64,000 nucleotides of DNA, taken from the NCBI GenBank assembly GCA_028277645.1, contig JANQFV010000037.1, positions 248,001-312,000 on the forward strand. The letters run 5' to 3'. The translations under genes and the position numbers were made by a program. Source of the DNA: Phycisphaerae bacterium (lineage in GTDB: Bacteria; Planctomycetota; Phycisphaerae; UBA1845; Fen-1342). Positions 8,441-16,878 of this stretch are shown here, piece after piece. Within the stretch, counting starts at the first letter, position 1; the number at the start of each line of letters is the position of its first letter. The notes below the pieces were generated by a model. It searched no databases. It saw only the letters and a list, made by a program, of their open reading frames with translations, and had not been told where the DNA came from.

Positions 8441-10090
8441 ATGACCGGGACACGACACCAACGATCACAGCGGCGCGGTGCGCTGGTCGTGCTCGTCGCC
8501 ATCTGCCTCACGATGATCATGGGGTTCGCGGCGCTGGGAATCGACGTGGGCTACATGTACGTCACTCGCGCCGAACTCCAACGCACCGCCGACGCCGCCG
8601 CCCTGGCCGCCACCGGCGTGCTGCGGACGGCAGGACAGGATGTGAATGCTGAGACGCTGGCGGCGACCATCGCCGACCAGTTCGGAAAGATGAATGAAGC
8701 GGCCGGGGAAGACGTCGAGATCGCGGCCAGCGACGTGACCATCGGTTCATACTGGTACGACGCCAACACCGGCAAGCTGATTTTCGACCCGACCGACGCG
8801 CGCTTCCCGTCCGCAGTCAACGTCGTCGCACGCCGACCGGATCTCAAGCTGTGGTTCGCCCACTTCCTGGGCATCGACGCGGCCGATGTTTCGGCTGAGG
8901 CCACCGCCGCCCTGCAACCGCGCGACATTGCGGTCGTCATCGATCTGTCCGGCTCGATGAAGCACGACAGCTACCTCCGCTTCTACGACCAGACGCAGAT
9001 CAATGCCCGCGACATCTGGGCCTCGCTCGATGGACCGGAGCCTTCCATACCGTACATCCCCGGCGCCGAGCACGAGACAGAGTACGCCGGCGACACTGGC
9101 CCGACCATCGGCATGATGAGTCTGTGGGGCGACGCCATCACTCCCAACGGCTGGGGCCCAACCACCGACCCCGGACTGTGGTACATCCCGAACAATCAGC
9201 CCACGGTCGAGCCGGACATCGCGAACGGGCTCCTGGCACGCGGCTACACCATCGACCAGATCACGACCCTGATGGCGGGCAGCAACAGCCAGTGGGCGAA
9301 CCGCACTGCCGTCATGATCGGGCTGGCGGAATGGTCACCCAGCGGGGCCGGCGATACGTCGGTGAACGGGAACGAGCTGAGCTGGATTCCGTACCCGCCC
9401 TACCGGAAGAACTGGCAGTGGTCGGAGTACATCGGCTGGGCCGGCGAGGCACGCAGCAAGCTCACCCGCGTCCACCCCGAGTTCCGCTTCCGGTTTGGCC
9501 TCAAGACGTACACCGACTTCCTGCTCGACCGCAAGGACAACTTCAGCCAGACCGATCTGACCAAGACGCCGGAGGAGCCGCTGCGCGCGGTCAAGGACGG
9601 CGTGCAGGCCATGGTGGATACGACGGGCACCGTCGATCAAATGTCGCTCGAAATCTTCGGCTCTACCGGCCGGCACGAGGTTGACCTGTCGCTCGATCGC
9701 CAAGCGGTCGCAGATCGGCTCTACGACATGCAGGCCAATCACTACGACAACAGCACGAACATGGGCGAGGGGCTGCAGCGCGCTATCGACGAACTGACCA
9801 GTTCCCGCGGTCGCGACACGGCCATGAAGGTAATCGTGTGCATGTCCGACGGTCAGTCGAACCGCGGCCCCGACCCGGTGGGCGTGGCCCAGCAGGCCGC
9901 CGATCTGCCCGCGCAAATCTACACCGTTAGTGTCGGTGCTAATGCCGATCGCTCGACGATGCAGTCCGTGGCGGCCGTCAGCGGCGGACAGGAGTTCTAC
10001 GCCTTCGGCCATCCGGAAGAGTACACCCAGCAGCTCCAGGCCATCTTCCGCACGATCGGCGGCACACGCATGGTCGTGTTGATCGAGTAA
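8441..10090 (+). CDS. TadE/TadG-like protein with von Willebrand factor A domain
   Basis: A 549-residue membrane-anchored surface protein. AAAGGAG precedes the ATG. The N-terminus, RRGALVVLVAICLTMIMGFAA then DVGYMYVTRAELQRTADAAALA, is the TadG/Flp-pilus-associated module: one hydrophobic helix followed by the conserved Q-x-A-A-D-A-A-A-L-A helix. From about residue 160 comes a vWA domain with the metal site DLSGS (Asp168, Ser170, Ser172). It is interrupted by a long insert rich in Trp, Pro and Gly (about 180-320) before the rest of the vWA fold (VIVCMSDGQSN near 465). Such proteins are thought to act in pilus assembly or surface adhesion. No other tad gene is visible here, so a stand-alone surface role is equally likely. 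Confidence 0.85.
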   Translation: MTGTRHQRSQRRGALVVLVAICLTMIMGFAALGIDVGYMYVTRAELQRTADAAALAATGVLRTAGQDVNAETLAATIADQFGKMNEAAGEDVEIAASDVTIGSYWYDANTGKLIFDPTDARFPSAVNVVARRPDLKLWFAHFLGIDAADVSAEATAALQPRDIAVVIDLSGSMKHDSYLRFYDQTQINARDIWASLDGPEPSIPYIPGAEHETEYAGDTGPTIGMMSLWGDAITPNGWGPTTDPGLWYIPNNQPTVEPDIANGLLARGYTIDQITTLMAGSNSQWANRTAVMIGLAEWSPSGAGDTSVNGNELSWIPYPPYRKNWQWSEYIGWAGEARSKLTRVHPEFRFRFGLKTYTDFLLDRKDNFSQTDLTKTPEEPLRAVKDGVQAMVDTTGTVDQMSLEIFGSTGRHEVDLSLDRQAVADRLYDMQANHYDNSTNMGEGLQRAIDELTSSRGRDTAMKVIVCMSDGQSNRGPDPVGVAQQAADLPAQIYTVSVGANADRSTMQSVAAVSGGQEFYAFGHPEEYTQQLQAIFRTIGGTRMVVLIE

Positions 10091-10135
10091 AGAAAATCGC
10101 CCGAGCTTTCGAAAGGCGCAGCTAGTCTTGGAGGT

Positions 10136-10162
10136 AGCGGCCGAGCCCCCCGCTCGGCCGCT
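10136..10162. repeat. Short palindrome after the vWA gene
   Basis: AGCGGCCGAG (10136-10145) and CTCGGCCGCT (10153-10162) form a perfect 10-base stem with a 7-base loop. It lacks a T-run. A similar GTAGCGGCCGA hairpin follows the TPR gene at 42046-42067, so this may be a dispersed small palindrome that also serves as a transcript end. Confidence 0.6.
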
Positions 10163-10191
10163 CTTCTGCGCGCCCGAATCTCCACCCGCTC

Positions 10192-10225
10192 CGTAGCGTC
10201 CGGCCCCCGTGCCGGACGTAGTACA
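10192..10225. repeat. Small interspersed palindrome, copy 1
   Basis: CGTAGCGTCCGGC and GCCGGACGTAG flank a C-rich loop. The same layout with slightly different stem bases occurs at 35609-35640, which suggests a dispersed palindromic repeat family in this genome. Confidence 0.55.
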
Positions 10226-10260
10226 TTAACGGTGTCGACTGCATCGCGGCGAAACGCGCA

Positions 10261-11523
10261 CTACGACTCGCCGGCGTCTGGAATGGGCCAGAACACAAAG
10301 TCGCCGTCAATGGTGTCGTCTTCTCGCTCGCCAAACTTGGGATGATGCACACCGCCGTCGTCATCGCGATCGATGCCGACCGAGTAGAGCGTGAAACCGC
10401 CCGGCGTGCGCCGATAAACAAACGGCCCGCGCGAGTACGGATCGCCGGGTAGGTCATCGCCCAGTGCGGCGAGCGAGTCCGGAAAAGCGCCGTGCTCGTG
10501 TTGGTAATGAAAAAGGCGCAGGACAGCGAGTCTGCCGCGCTGTTCTGCGATACTCCGGGCGCGGAGTTCAAAACTGCGTGAGAAGCTCGGCGGGAACGTA
10601 AGGACTAACGCCCGCACAACATTGAATCCAGCGCCACCGGGATTCGACTCGGCCTGTTCAATCTGCTTACGCAGGGCGTGGCCCGTATCGGCGTGATCCT
10701 CTACCGGTAATTTCGCAAATTCGATGTACGGAGCGTAGTACCGCTCCATCTCGCCCGCTACGCGACGCTTCGGACACAGTCGGTCGAGCACCGCTCCGGG
10801 CCGCTGCCCCGAAATGTGCGCCCACGTTGTCCCGTCCCGCTCTTCTTCCAGCACGCCGACCATCGAGCGTGGCGGCGACAGCGTATCGATGACGCGCGAG
10901 ATGTAATTCACGCGATCACCAGTCGATAGTTCGGGCCACGTTAGCGGCTCCAGCAACAGGTTGGTCAACACGCTGTGGACCGCAATCGACACCAGGTGCG
11001 AGATCAATACAGGCGCTTGGTCGGCGTGGCGAGCAATTCCCGCGGTCGCGACAACGTCGTCCGCGTAGGATTGCCAATCTCTATCCCGAGCCACGATCAC
11101 GGCGTGCATCTGCATGATTTTCGCCATCTGTCGCATGTGGCGCAGATGATCCAGCAGAAACCACCCTTCCGGCTCATAACTCATCTCAAACCAGCAGTTC
11201 TCCATCTCGGCCGCACGCCGCATGATCGCGATCGCGGTCGCGTTCTGCCGTACGTACTCGGCGACCTCCGCAGGCACTTCCCCCGGCTCGGCGTCATTGA
11301 ACGCCTCCCACGCCACATCGAAATCGCCGACGAGCAGTGCCAGCGCCTCCTCGTACGCCGGAGCCGCGTTATCCGACAGGTTGGCATGATCCGCGTTCCA
11401 GCGCGCGACCGGATCGGTCGGCACCGGCGCGGTCGGCCCGCTATAGATCGCCAGCACCAGCGCCAGCACGGCCACGACCACCAGCCCACCCACAATCAAC
11501 CCGATCCACCTCACTGTGCCCAT
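10261..11523 (-). CDS. Membrane-anchored protein of unknown function
   Basis: A 420-residue protein I do not recognise. The ATG at 11523 has GGTGGAG upstream and gives a short cytoplasmic tail, one hydrophobic helix (WIGLIVGGLVVVAVLALVLAI, residues about 6-26) and a large extracytoplasmic part. That part is mostly alpha-helical by composition (AYEEALALLV, RHMRQMAKIMQMHAVI, RLAVLRLFHYQHEHG). The C-terminus reads GDPYSRGPFVYRRTPGGFTLYSVGIDRDDDGG, a tail common to planctomycete proteins of this kind, where a short loop resembles the end of pseudopilins. It is alone on its strand, convergent with the vWA gene. No enzymatic motif is visible. Confidence 0.8.
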   Translation of the reverse strand: MGTVRWIGLIVGGLVVVAVLALVLAIYSGPTAPVPTDPVARWNADHANLSDNAAPAYEEALALLVGDFDVAWEAFNDAEPGEVPAEVAEYVRQNATAIAIMRRAAEMENCWFEMSYEPEGWFLLDHLRHMRQMAKIMQMHAVIVARDRDWQSYADDVVATAGIARHADQAPVLISHLVSIAVHSVLTNLLLEPLTWPELSTGDRVNYISRVIDTLSPPRSMVGVLEEERDGTTWAHISGQRPGAVLDRLCPKRRVAGEMERYYAPYIEFAKLPVEDHADTGHALRKQIEQAESNPGGAGFNVVRALVLTFPPSFSRSFELRARSIAEQRGRLAVLRLFHYQHEHGAFPDSLAALGDDLPGDPYSRGPFVYRRTPGGFTLYSVGIDRDDDGGVHHPKFGEREDDTIDGDFVFWPIPDAGES

Positions 11524-11707
11524 GCGTCTGCTCCACCCAGAGTCCCGGTGTCGATGCATTCCACACGGTAGTGTGTCCCAGCCCGCGTTTCCGGTCCATT
11601 ACACGATCGTGCTGAGTTCCGAATCGCCTAGATGACTGTGGTATTCGCGCAGGGCGTTGTGTATCGTGGACGTGGGATGCACGCGGAGCGGAAAAGGAGC
11701 ACGACGT

Positions 11708-13138
11708 ATGTGGCGCTACCTGATGTGCTGTGCGGCAGCGTTAATGTCCGGCCTGGCCGGCACCGCGCAGGCTCCCGCCCAATGCCAGTTGGCCGACCCG
11801 AGCTTCGAGCGCTTCGCCCTCGGCGTCGCCAGTTGGGAGTTGATCGGCGACGCCTACACGTCGCCCGCGCTGGCCCCGCACGGTCGCTTCTCCGCCAGAG
11901 TGGCCGGGACTGACACGGGCGACTGGAACCTGGCGGCATTCTGGCAGACGATAGACACGGTTCCCGGCGAGCGCTGGCGCGTCCGCGTGCGCGTGGGGCA
12001 CCGCTCCGTCGATCCACTCACCGGCGACTCGTACGCCGCCATCATCATCGAATGGCGTAACGGCAGCGACAACCTGATCAGCTCTGAGTCGCACACCGTG
12101 GCCGATTCATCGACGCCCACCGACGTCATGCAGCAGATCGAGCTGGAAACGGGAAACGCCCCCGCGGGCACGGCCTCCGCCCGCCTGCTGCTGGGCATCA
12201 TGCAGAGTCCGACGAGTGCGCTGGGCGCGGCGCACTACGACCTGGTGGAGTTCAACAGTCTTACCCCGCCGACGATCGACGACATCCAGTGGGACGACTT
12301 CCCCGGGGGGCGCACGCTTGCGTTCAGCGGCCACACCTGGCGCGTGAAAGGCCCCGGCTACTACGGCCCGGGCCCCAGCCTCTTCGCGGACTCGGCCAAC
12401 CACGTCTGGATCGACGCACAGGACCGCCTGCACATGACCATCAAAAACGCCGGCGGAAACTGGTACAGCACCGAGATCACGACCGAAGAGCCGCTCGGCT
12501 ACGGCGATTACATCTTCACCGTGGTCGACCGCCCGGACCTGTGGGACGACAACGTCGTGCTGGGCCTGTTCATCTGGCAATACCCGGTGTGCTGGGAGCC
12601 GGACAATCCGTGGAACCTGCACAACGAGTTCGACGTCGAGCTCAGCCGCTGGAATACGCCGGGCAACGACCTGGGCCAGTTCGTCTGCCAGCCGTGGGAC
12701 TATCCCGGCAACCTCAGCCGCTACGACATGGACTTCAGCAGCGGCGGACAGACGAGCCACGCGTTTCGCTGGCTGCCGGATCGCATCGAGTGTCGCGTCT
12801 GGTACGGCGGTCCGACCGACGAGTCGGCGGGAACGCTGGTACACACCTGGACCTACGCCGGCCCGCACATCCCGCGACCCGAGCAGCCCCGCGTCCACAT
12901 CAACTTCTGGCAGCTCGACGGCCCGCCGGCCAGCGGCACCGACCACGAGGCGATCATCGAGACGTTCACTTTCATCCCCTCCTGCGCCGACAGCGACAGC
13001 GAGTTCCCCTGCTTCGCATTCTGCCTGACCGGCCCCGACACGCCGATCACCGCCACCTGCGCCGAGTTCGACGAGGACAGCGACGAAGACACCGACCTCC
13101 ACGACCTGGTGCTGTATCAGCAGGGATTCGGCGTCTGA
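11708..13138 (+). CDS. Secreted GH16-like beta-glucanase fold protein with dockerin-like tail
   Basis: A 476-residue exported protein. AAAGGAG precedes the ATG at 11708, and the signal peptide ends near AGTAQAPAQC. Residues about 25-170 form a carbohydrate-binding-like beta domain (SFERFALGVASWELIGDAY, WQTIDTVPGERWRVRVRV). Residues about 190-440 look like the concanavalin fold of family GH16: GNWYSTEITTEEPLGYGDYIF is the usual early strand pair. HNEFDVELSRW holds Glu307, Asp309 and Glu311 in the E-x-D-x-E arrangement used by GH16 enzymes without the beta-bulge. The end, TPITATCAEFDEDSDEDTDLHDL, is a dockerin-like calcium loop. The likely role is degradation of a beta-glucan or galactan; the exact substrate is open, and the family call rests on motifs. 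Confidence 0.75.
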   Translation: MWRYLMCCAAALMSGLAGTAQAPAQCQLADPSFERFALGVASWELIGDAYTSPALAPHGRFSARVAGTDTGDWNLAAFWQTIDTVPGERWRVRVRVGHRSVDPLTGDSYAAIIIEWRNGSDNLISSESHTVADSSTPTDVMQQIELETGNAPAGTASARLLLGIMQSPTSALGAAHYDLVEFNSLTPPTIDDIQWDDFPGGRTLAFSGHTWRVKGPGYYGPGPSLFADSANHVWIDAQDRLHMTIKNAGGNWYSTEITTEEPLGYGDYIFTVVDRPDLWDDNVVLGLFIWQYPVCWEPDNPWNLHNEFDVELSRWNTPGNDLGQFVCQPWDYPGNLSRYDMDFSSGGQTSHAFRWLPDRIECRVWYGGPTDESAGTLVHTWTYAGPHIPRPEQPRVHINFWQLDGPPASGTDHEAIIETFTFIPSCADSDSEFPCFAFCLTGPDTPITATCAEFDEDSDEDTDLHDLVLYQQGFGV

Positions 13139-13184
13139 CGAGCGTTCGGCAGGCAAGACGCCGAGCGAGCCGGCATCCTGACGA

Positions 13185-14096
13185 TCATGTCGGCGGCAGA
13201 GGCTCGCGCATTGGGATCCACGCCGCGGGAATTCCGTCGCGACCGACGGAGCATGCGACAATCCCCCCGACAATCGCGCAGTTCGTGTCAACGTCCCCGC
13301 CGGCAGAGACCGTTGTCCATACTGCGTCTTCGAAATCGTCGAGGTGACGGGCGGTACACCAAAGCGCGAACGGCACCGTATCGGGCGCGGTGATCTGGCT
13401 TCCGTTCCCCAGCACGGCAATGGCATCCAACACGGAACACCTGCGACCAAGGTCACGCGACTTGATCAAACCATCGCGCGTCAGACCGCTCGGCGTATGC
13501 TCGATCGCGGCGTCGAGCATTTCACCGCGCACGCGCGGCGTAAACGTGCCCTGGTTGCGCATCGCGACAGCAGCGGCAACAGCTCCCGCAACAGCGCCGG
13601 CGATGCCCTCCGGATGAGCATGTGTTACCTCTGCGGACAGACGCGCCTGCTCAGCCGCTGCATCCAAATCGTGCGCGAAGTACGCCCCAAGGGGCGCAAT
13701 CCGCATCGCAGCACCGTTTCCCACCGAGCCCTGGCCGCCGAATGCGCTGCGCGCGGCCTCGCGCCAATCCGCGCCTTCGTGAATCTGTAAGAGAATACGC
13801 TGCGCGCCGGCTCCGTATCCGCGATTCGGTTCGGCCACAAAGCGGCTTGCGAAGCGCTCGGCCAGCTCGTCTTGCTCGATCCGCCCGAATTCGCACAGCA
13901 CGTCCACGACCGACAATGCCATCGCGGTATCATCCGTCCAACGCCACGGACGAGGCGGCAGCCTGCGCTTCGCGATCCACGCGGGATCTACGTGGAAGAA
14001 CTGCTGGCCAAACGCGTCGCCAATCGACAGGCCGTCCAGCGCCAACCGTGCGCGGTCGCTTCGGTCACCGTCGTCTGGAATGGTGGTCACACTCAC
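13185..14096 (-). CDS. ADP-ribosylglycohydrolase family protein
   Basis: A 303-residue DraG/ARH-type hydrolase, expected to remove ADP-ribose from proteins or nucleic acids with two Mg ions. The start is GTG at 14096, with CAGGAG upstream, overlapping the stop codon of the acyltransferase-ankyrin gene (GTGA), so the two are translationally coupled. Family motifs are present in order: LALDGLSIGDAFGQQ near residue 20, WRWTDDTAMAL (metal ligands) near 52-62, GNGAAMRIAPLG near 127-138, and the C-terminal GGDVDTNCAIVGG metal motif near 267-279. Length matches the family. The pairing with an ankyrin-bearing membrane protein is unusual, and no ADP-ribosyltransferase is visible in the window. Confidence 0.92.
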   Translation of the reverse strand: MSVTTIPDDGDRSDRARLALDGLSIGDAFGQQFFHVDPAWIAKRRLPPRPWRWTDDTAMALSVVDVLCEFGRIEQDELAERFASRFVAEPNRGYGAGAQRILLQIHEGADWREAARSAFGGQGSVGNGAAMRIAPLGAYFAHDLDAAAEQARLSAEVTHAHPEGIAGAVAGAVAAAVAMRNQGTFTPRVRGEMLDAAIEHTPSGLTRDGLIKSRDLGRRCSVLDAIAVLGNGSQITAPDTVPFALWCTARHLDDFEDAVWTTVSAGGDVDTNCAIVGGIVACSVGRDGIPAAWIPMREPLPPT

Positions 14097-15793
14097 GACT
14101 CCTGCAGCATCTCCGCAATTCGCGGCCGCGTCTCGCGCAGCCGGTTGTAGTCCAGCCGCAGCCCCAGCGGCTTGAGCGCCTGGCCCAGTTGATCGTACAC
14201 GACTTTGACCTGCTCGAACGGGCCGGCGACTTTTTCCAGCACCCCGCGGCCGGCGTTGTCCGTCGAAGTCTTGTCCGCACCATGCTCCAGCAGCATCTGC
14301 ACAATCTCCGTCCGGCAGAAGAACGCCGCCACGTGTAACGCCGTCGATCCGTCGTTGTTCTTGACTTCCAGGTCGGCGCCGGCGTCGATCAGCGCCCGGG
14401 CCACCTGCGTCTTGCCGAACGTCGCCGCCACGTGCAGCACCGTCGAACCGTAATCGTCCAGCTTATCCAGATCGGAACCCGCCGCGATGTGCGCTTCGAT
14501 CTGGTCCACATGCCCCTGCAGCACCGCCAGGTGGATCGGCACGTGCGGCGTAGCCACCGCCTGCTGAGCACTCTCCTGCTTTGCATACCCGTACATTCCG
14601 AGACCCGCAATCATCAACAGTACCGTGGTCGCCGCTTTCATGGTTCGCACCTCGTTTCGCTTGGAGGACAGAGTCCAATTCATAGTCTTTCGGAACGCGT
14701 ACACGATTCCGTTGCACGCGGTGAACGTCGCGATGGTCGCGATCAGCAGCTTGACCGCCGCCGGCAGTGCCACGTTGAGCATTGCCATCGCGATCACGCC
14801 CAGGACGATCGTGTGAATGATGTACACGGAATAGGACTGTGCGCTCAGTAGTCGGCTGAACGACCCGGCCATGTTCCAAATCCGCTGAAACGCGAGCGTA
14901 AGCAACCAGATCATGCCATACAGCGACAAATGGAAGCTCAGCCACAGCAATGCTGCATAAGGACTCTTCGACAACGCCAATGGCTTCGCGCCTAACAAAG
15001 TCGGGTCGACCAGGTAGCAGTACAGCCCGATTACTAGACTCACGCCGCCGGTCAACACGCCGAGCGTCCGCCCACTCGCGACGTTCGACGCGAACGCCCG
15101 TTGCCGAAAACAAACCGTCCCCAACACAAACACCAGGAAATACACCAATAGGCGCCCGTTCTGGAAATCGAGCAGCAACGTGTGCGTCCAGCCGCGCAGG
15201 CCGAACAGGTCCATGCCCACACTGTAGCCCCATCCGACCACGAAGATGCACACCGCCACAGGTCTCAGTGGAAGATTGTGCGGTAACAGCCGCAGCTCGC
15301 TCAGCACCGCGTAAACCACGTTGAACCCAAACAGCACCGGCAGGAACCACAGCCAGTTCTGCCCCCAGAGCGCATTCCAGTGGAAGTATGTAGTCCAGTG
15401 TTCCTGCGGAATGTTGCGCGAGACCAGGAAGATCACCTTGTACAACGGCACCAGCGTCAGCACCGCGAGCAGCCACGGCACCATCAGTCGGCGGACCTTC
15501 GCCAGCACGAACCCGACCGTGCCGCGCGTCTCCAGCGATCGCGGAGTGACGAAGCCGGAGACAAAGAACATCGTCGGCATGACGAAGATGTCGAAGATGC
15601 GAATCAGCCAGTCGGCCAGCCGCGACGTCGCCGGATCGTCCACCAGCCAGAACAGCGCCCAGCCGCCGCTGCGCTCATAACACCCGGCGGCGTGCAGCGC
15701 GACGACAAAAAACACCATGCCGGTCCGCAAATTATCGACCCAAGCCAGCCGCCCCTCCGCTGTCACAACCGATGCCATTCCACGCTCAACCAT
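14093..15793 (-). CDS. Membrane acyltransferase (family 3) fused to ankyrin repeats
   Basis: A 566-residue fusion. Residues about 10-385 are an integral-membrane acyltransferase-3 domain with about ten helices: WVDNLRTGMVFFVVALHAAG carries the family His in the first helix region, followed by FDIFVMPTMFFVSGFV. These enzymes move acyl groups onto surface sugars or antibiotics. A second part begins near residue 386 with MKAATTVLLMIAGLGMYGYA, which looks like a signal peptide and has its own GAGG-type site upstream. Ankyrin repeats follow (IHLAVLQGHVDQIEAHIAAG, STVLHVAATFGKTQVARAL, STALHVAAFFCRTEIVQMLL). The reading frame is continuous. It appears to be a fusion of an acyltransferase with a formerly separate exported ankyrin protein; internal initiation could make both. 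CAGGAG precedes the start. Confidence 0.88.
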   Translation of the reverse strand: MVERGMASVVTAEGRLAWVDNLRTGMVFFVVALHAAGCYERSGGWALFWLVDDPATSRLADWLIRIFDIFVMPTMFFVSGFVTPRSLETRGTVGFVLAKVRRLMVPWLLAVLTLVPLYKVIFLVSRNIPQEHWTTYFHWNALWGQNWLWFLPVLFGFNVVYAVLSELRLLPHNLPLRPVAVCIFVVGWGYSVGMDLFGLRGWTHTLLLDFQNGRLLVYFLVFVLGTVCFRQRAFASNVASGRTLGVLTGGVSLVIGLYCYLVDPTLLGAKPLALSKSPYAALLWLSFHLSLYGMIWLLTLAFQRIWNMAGSFSRLLSAQSYSVYIIHTIVLGVIAMAMLNVALPAAVKLLIATIATFTACNGIVYAFRKTMNWTLSSKRNEVRTMKAATTVLLMIAGLGMYGYAKQESAQQAVATPHVPIHLAVLQGHVDQIEAHIAAGSDLDKLDDYGSTVLHVAATFGKTQVARALIDAGADLEVKNNDGSTALHVAAFFCRTEIVQMLLEHGADKTSTDNAGRGVLEKVAGPFEQVKVVYDQLGQALKPLGLRLDYNRLRETRPRIAEMLQES

Positions 15794-15933
15794 GGTCCAA
15801 GACTCCTGATCCGGAGCCGAATGCCAACAAAATCGCTACGCACCCCTTCCTGACAAGAATTTGGGCGGGGGTTACAGGGGATGTGTGGAAAATCGCAGAG
15901 CTGCGTTCAGGAAACGGGATACGCAGTCGCAGG

Positions 15934-16521
15934 TCAATCCTTCGTCACGTCGTTCGCGCGGGCATCGTAATCGGCGATCAGGGCGTTCCACGTTTCAGAA
16001 AGACCAAGCCGCGCGGCCCAGTCGCTGACATATTCGCGATCCAGCGTCACACCCCTGATGCGCAGGACACCTGTAATGTCACGGAGGTGCTTGTCCGCCC
16101 CACCCTGTTGGTGGTACTCGAGCTTCTTGAGGATGACATCTTCTGGAGACGCGAAACGCACCGTCGCCGCCTCGCTCACTTGTTCGACTACGGCTCTAAT
16201 GAATCGCGATCGATTGAACGGGCTATCATCGGGGACCATGACGCCAATCTTCAGCCCGGACTCGGGGTGAATGATATTGAACTGGCCGAACATCTCGGCA
16301 GCAGACCGCACGGCATGCTCATCGACGTAGAACTCGGGACCAGGAAACTGTGCGCAGAAGTCGGCAGCTCGCTGCGCCGGCAACTCCACGACGACGTCGA
16401 TGTCGTTCGTGAAACGCGGTTCACCGAAGAAGACTGTGGCCGTGGAGCCGGTCACGAAGTAGCGGAGGCCGAGCGTTTCCATAGCCCGCGACAGACGAAC
16501 GAGCAGATCAGACGGATCCAT
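15934..16521 (-). CDS. Nucleotidyltransferase-fold protein (AbiEii/DUF6036 type)
   Basis: A 195-residue protein of the minimal nucleotidyltransferase superfamily. The core reads YFVTGSTATVFFGEPRFTNDIDVVVEL (about residues 21-47), giving the Gly-Ser motif and the Asp-x-Asp metal pair (DID) in the standard arrangement. ASPEDVILKKLEYHQQGGADKHLRDI (about 130-155) is the conserved helix region seen in AbiEii-like and DUF6036 proteins. The ATG at 16521 has GGAG eight bases upstream and overlaps the end of the small gene before it by 14 bases. Relatives act as toxins in AbiE-type systems or as tRNA- or antibiotic-modifying enzymes; here the activity is unproven. Confidence 0.85.
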   Translation of the reverse strand: MDPSDLLVRLSRAMETLGLRYFVTGSTATVFFGEPRFTNDIDVVVELPAQRAADFCAQFPGPEFYVDEHAVRSAAEMFGQFNIIHPESGLKIGVMVPDDSPFNRSRFIRAVVEQVSEAATVRFASPEDVILKKLEYHQQGGADKHLRDITGVLRIRGVTLDREYVSDWAARLGLSETWNALIADYDARANDVTKD

Positions 16522-16723
16522 ACGACAGTCTCCGCGCCACCTCGCGTGTGACCCGCGCAGCGTCCCACTCCGGATGCTCGGCCTGTAAGTGACACCGCAG
16601 CATGTTTCGCGCCGCGATCCACATGCGACACGCGATCGCCAAGCGCTCCGCGCCGGTCTTGCTTCGCAGGATCACGGCCTGCGCCTCGTCCAGAACTTCG
16701 ATCTGACCAGGTCTCAACGGCAT
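16508..16723 (-). CDS. Small helical protein paired with the nucleotidyltransferase
   Basis: A 71-residue protein starting at the ATG at 16723. The sequence is charged and helical: IEVLDEAQAVILRSKTGAER, then IACRMWIAARNMLRCHLQAE, ending in VTREVARRLSYG. I recall similar small proteins next to nucleotidyltransferase genes in planctomycetes, which supports a real two-gene unit, but I cannot name the family. Its stop overlaps the start of the nucleotidyltransferase gene by 14 bases. It could be an antitoxin or a specificity partner. No strong ribosome binding site is visible. Confidence 0.72.
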   Translation of the reverse strand: MPLRPGQIEVLDEAQAVILRSKTGAERLAIACRMWIAARNMLRCHLQAEHPEWDAARVTREVARRLSYGSV

Positions 16724-16878
16724 ACCGACTATCGTACCCCACCGTCTACGGCGAGTCGCGGAAATCCTGCCATGGGTGGGACGGGCATCCTGCTCGCCAG
16801 TGTGGCAATCTAAGGCGTGCGGGACGCCCACCCCACCCAGAGAGAAGGTGAGCCGATTGAGGACCTAGACTCCTCCCC

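Noticed and set aside
12107-13456. Minus-strand frame of about 449 codons opposite the GH16-like gene
   Set aside because: Shadow composition; the plus-strand gene has signal peptide, catalytic motif and dockerin-like end.
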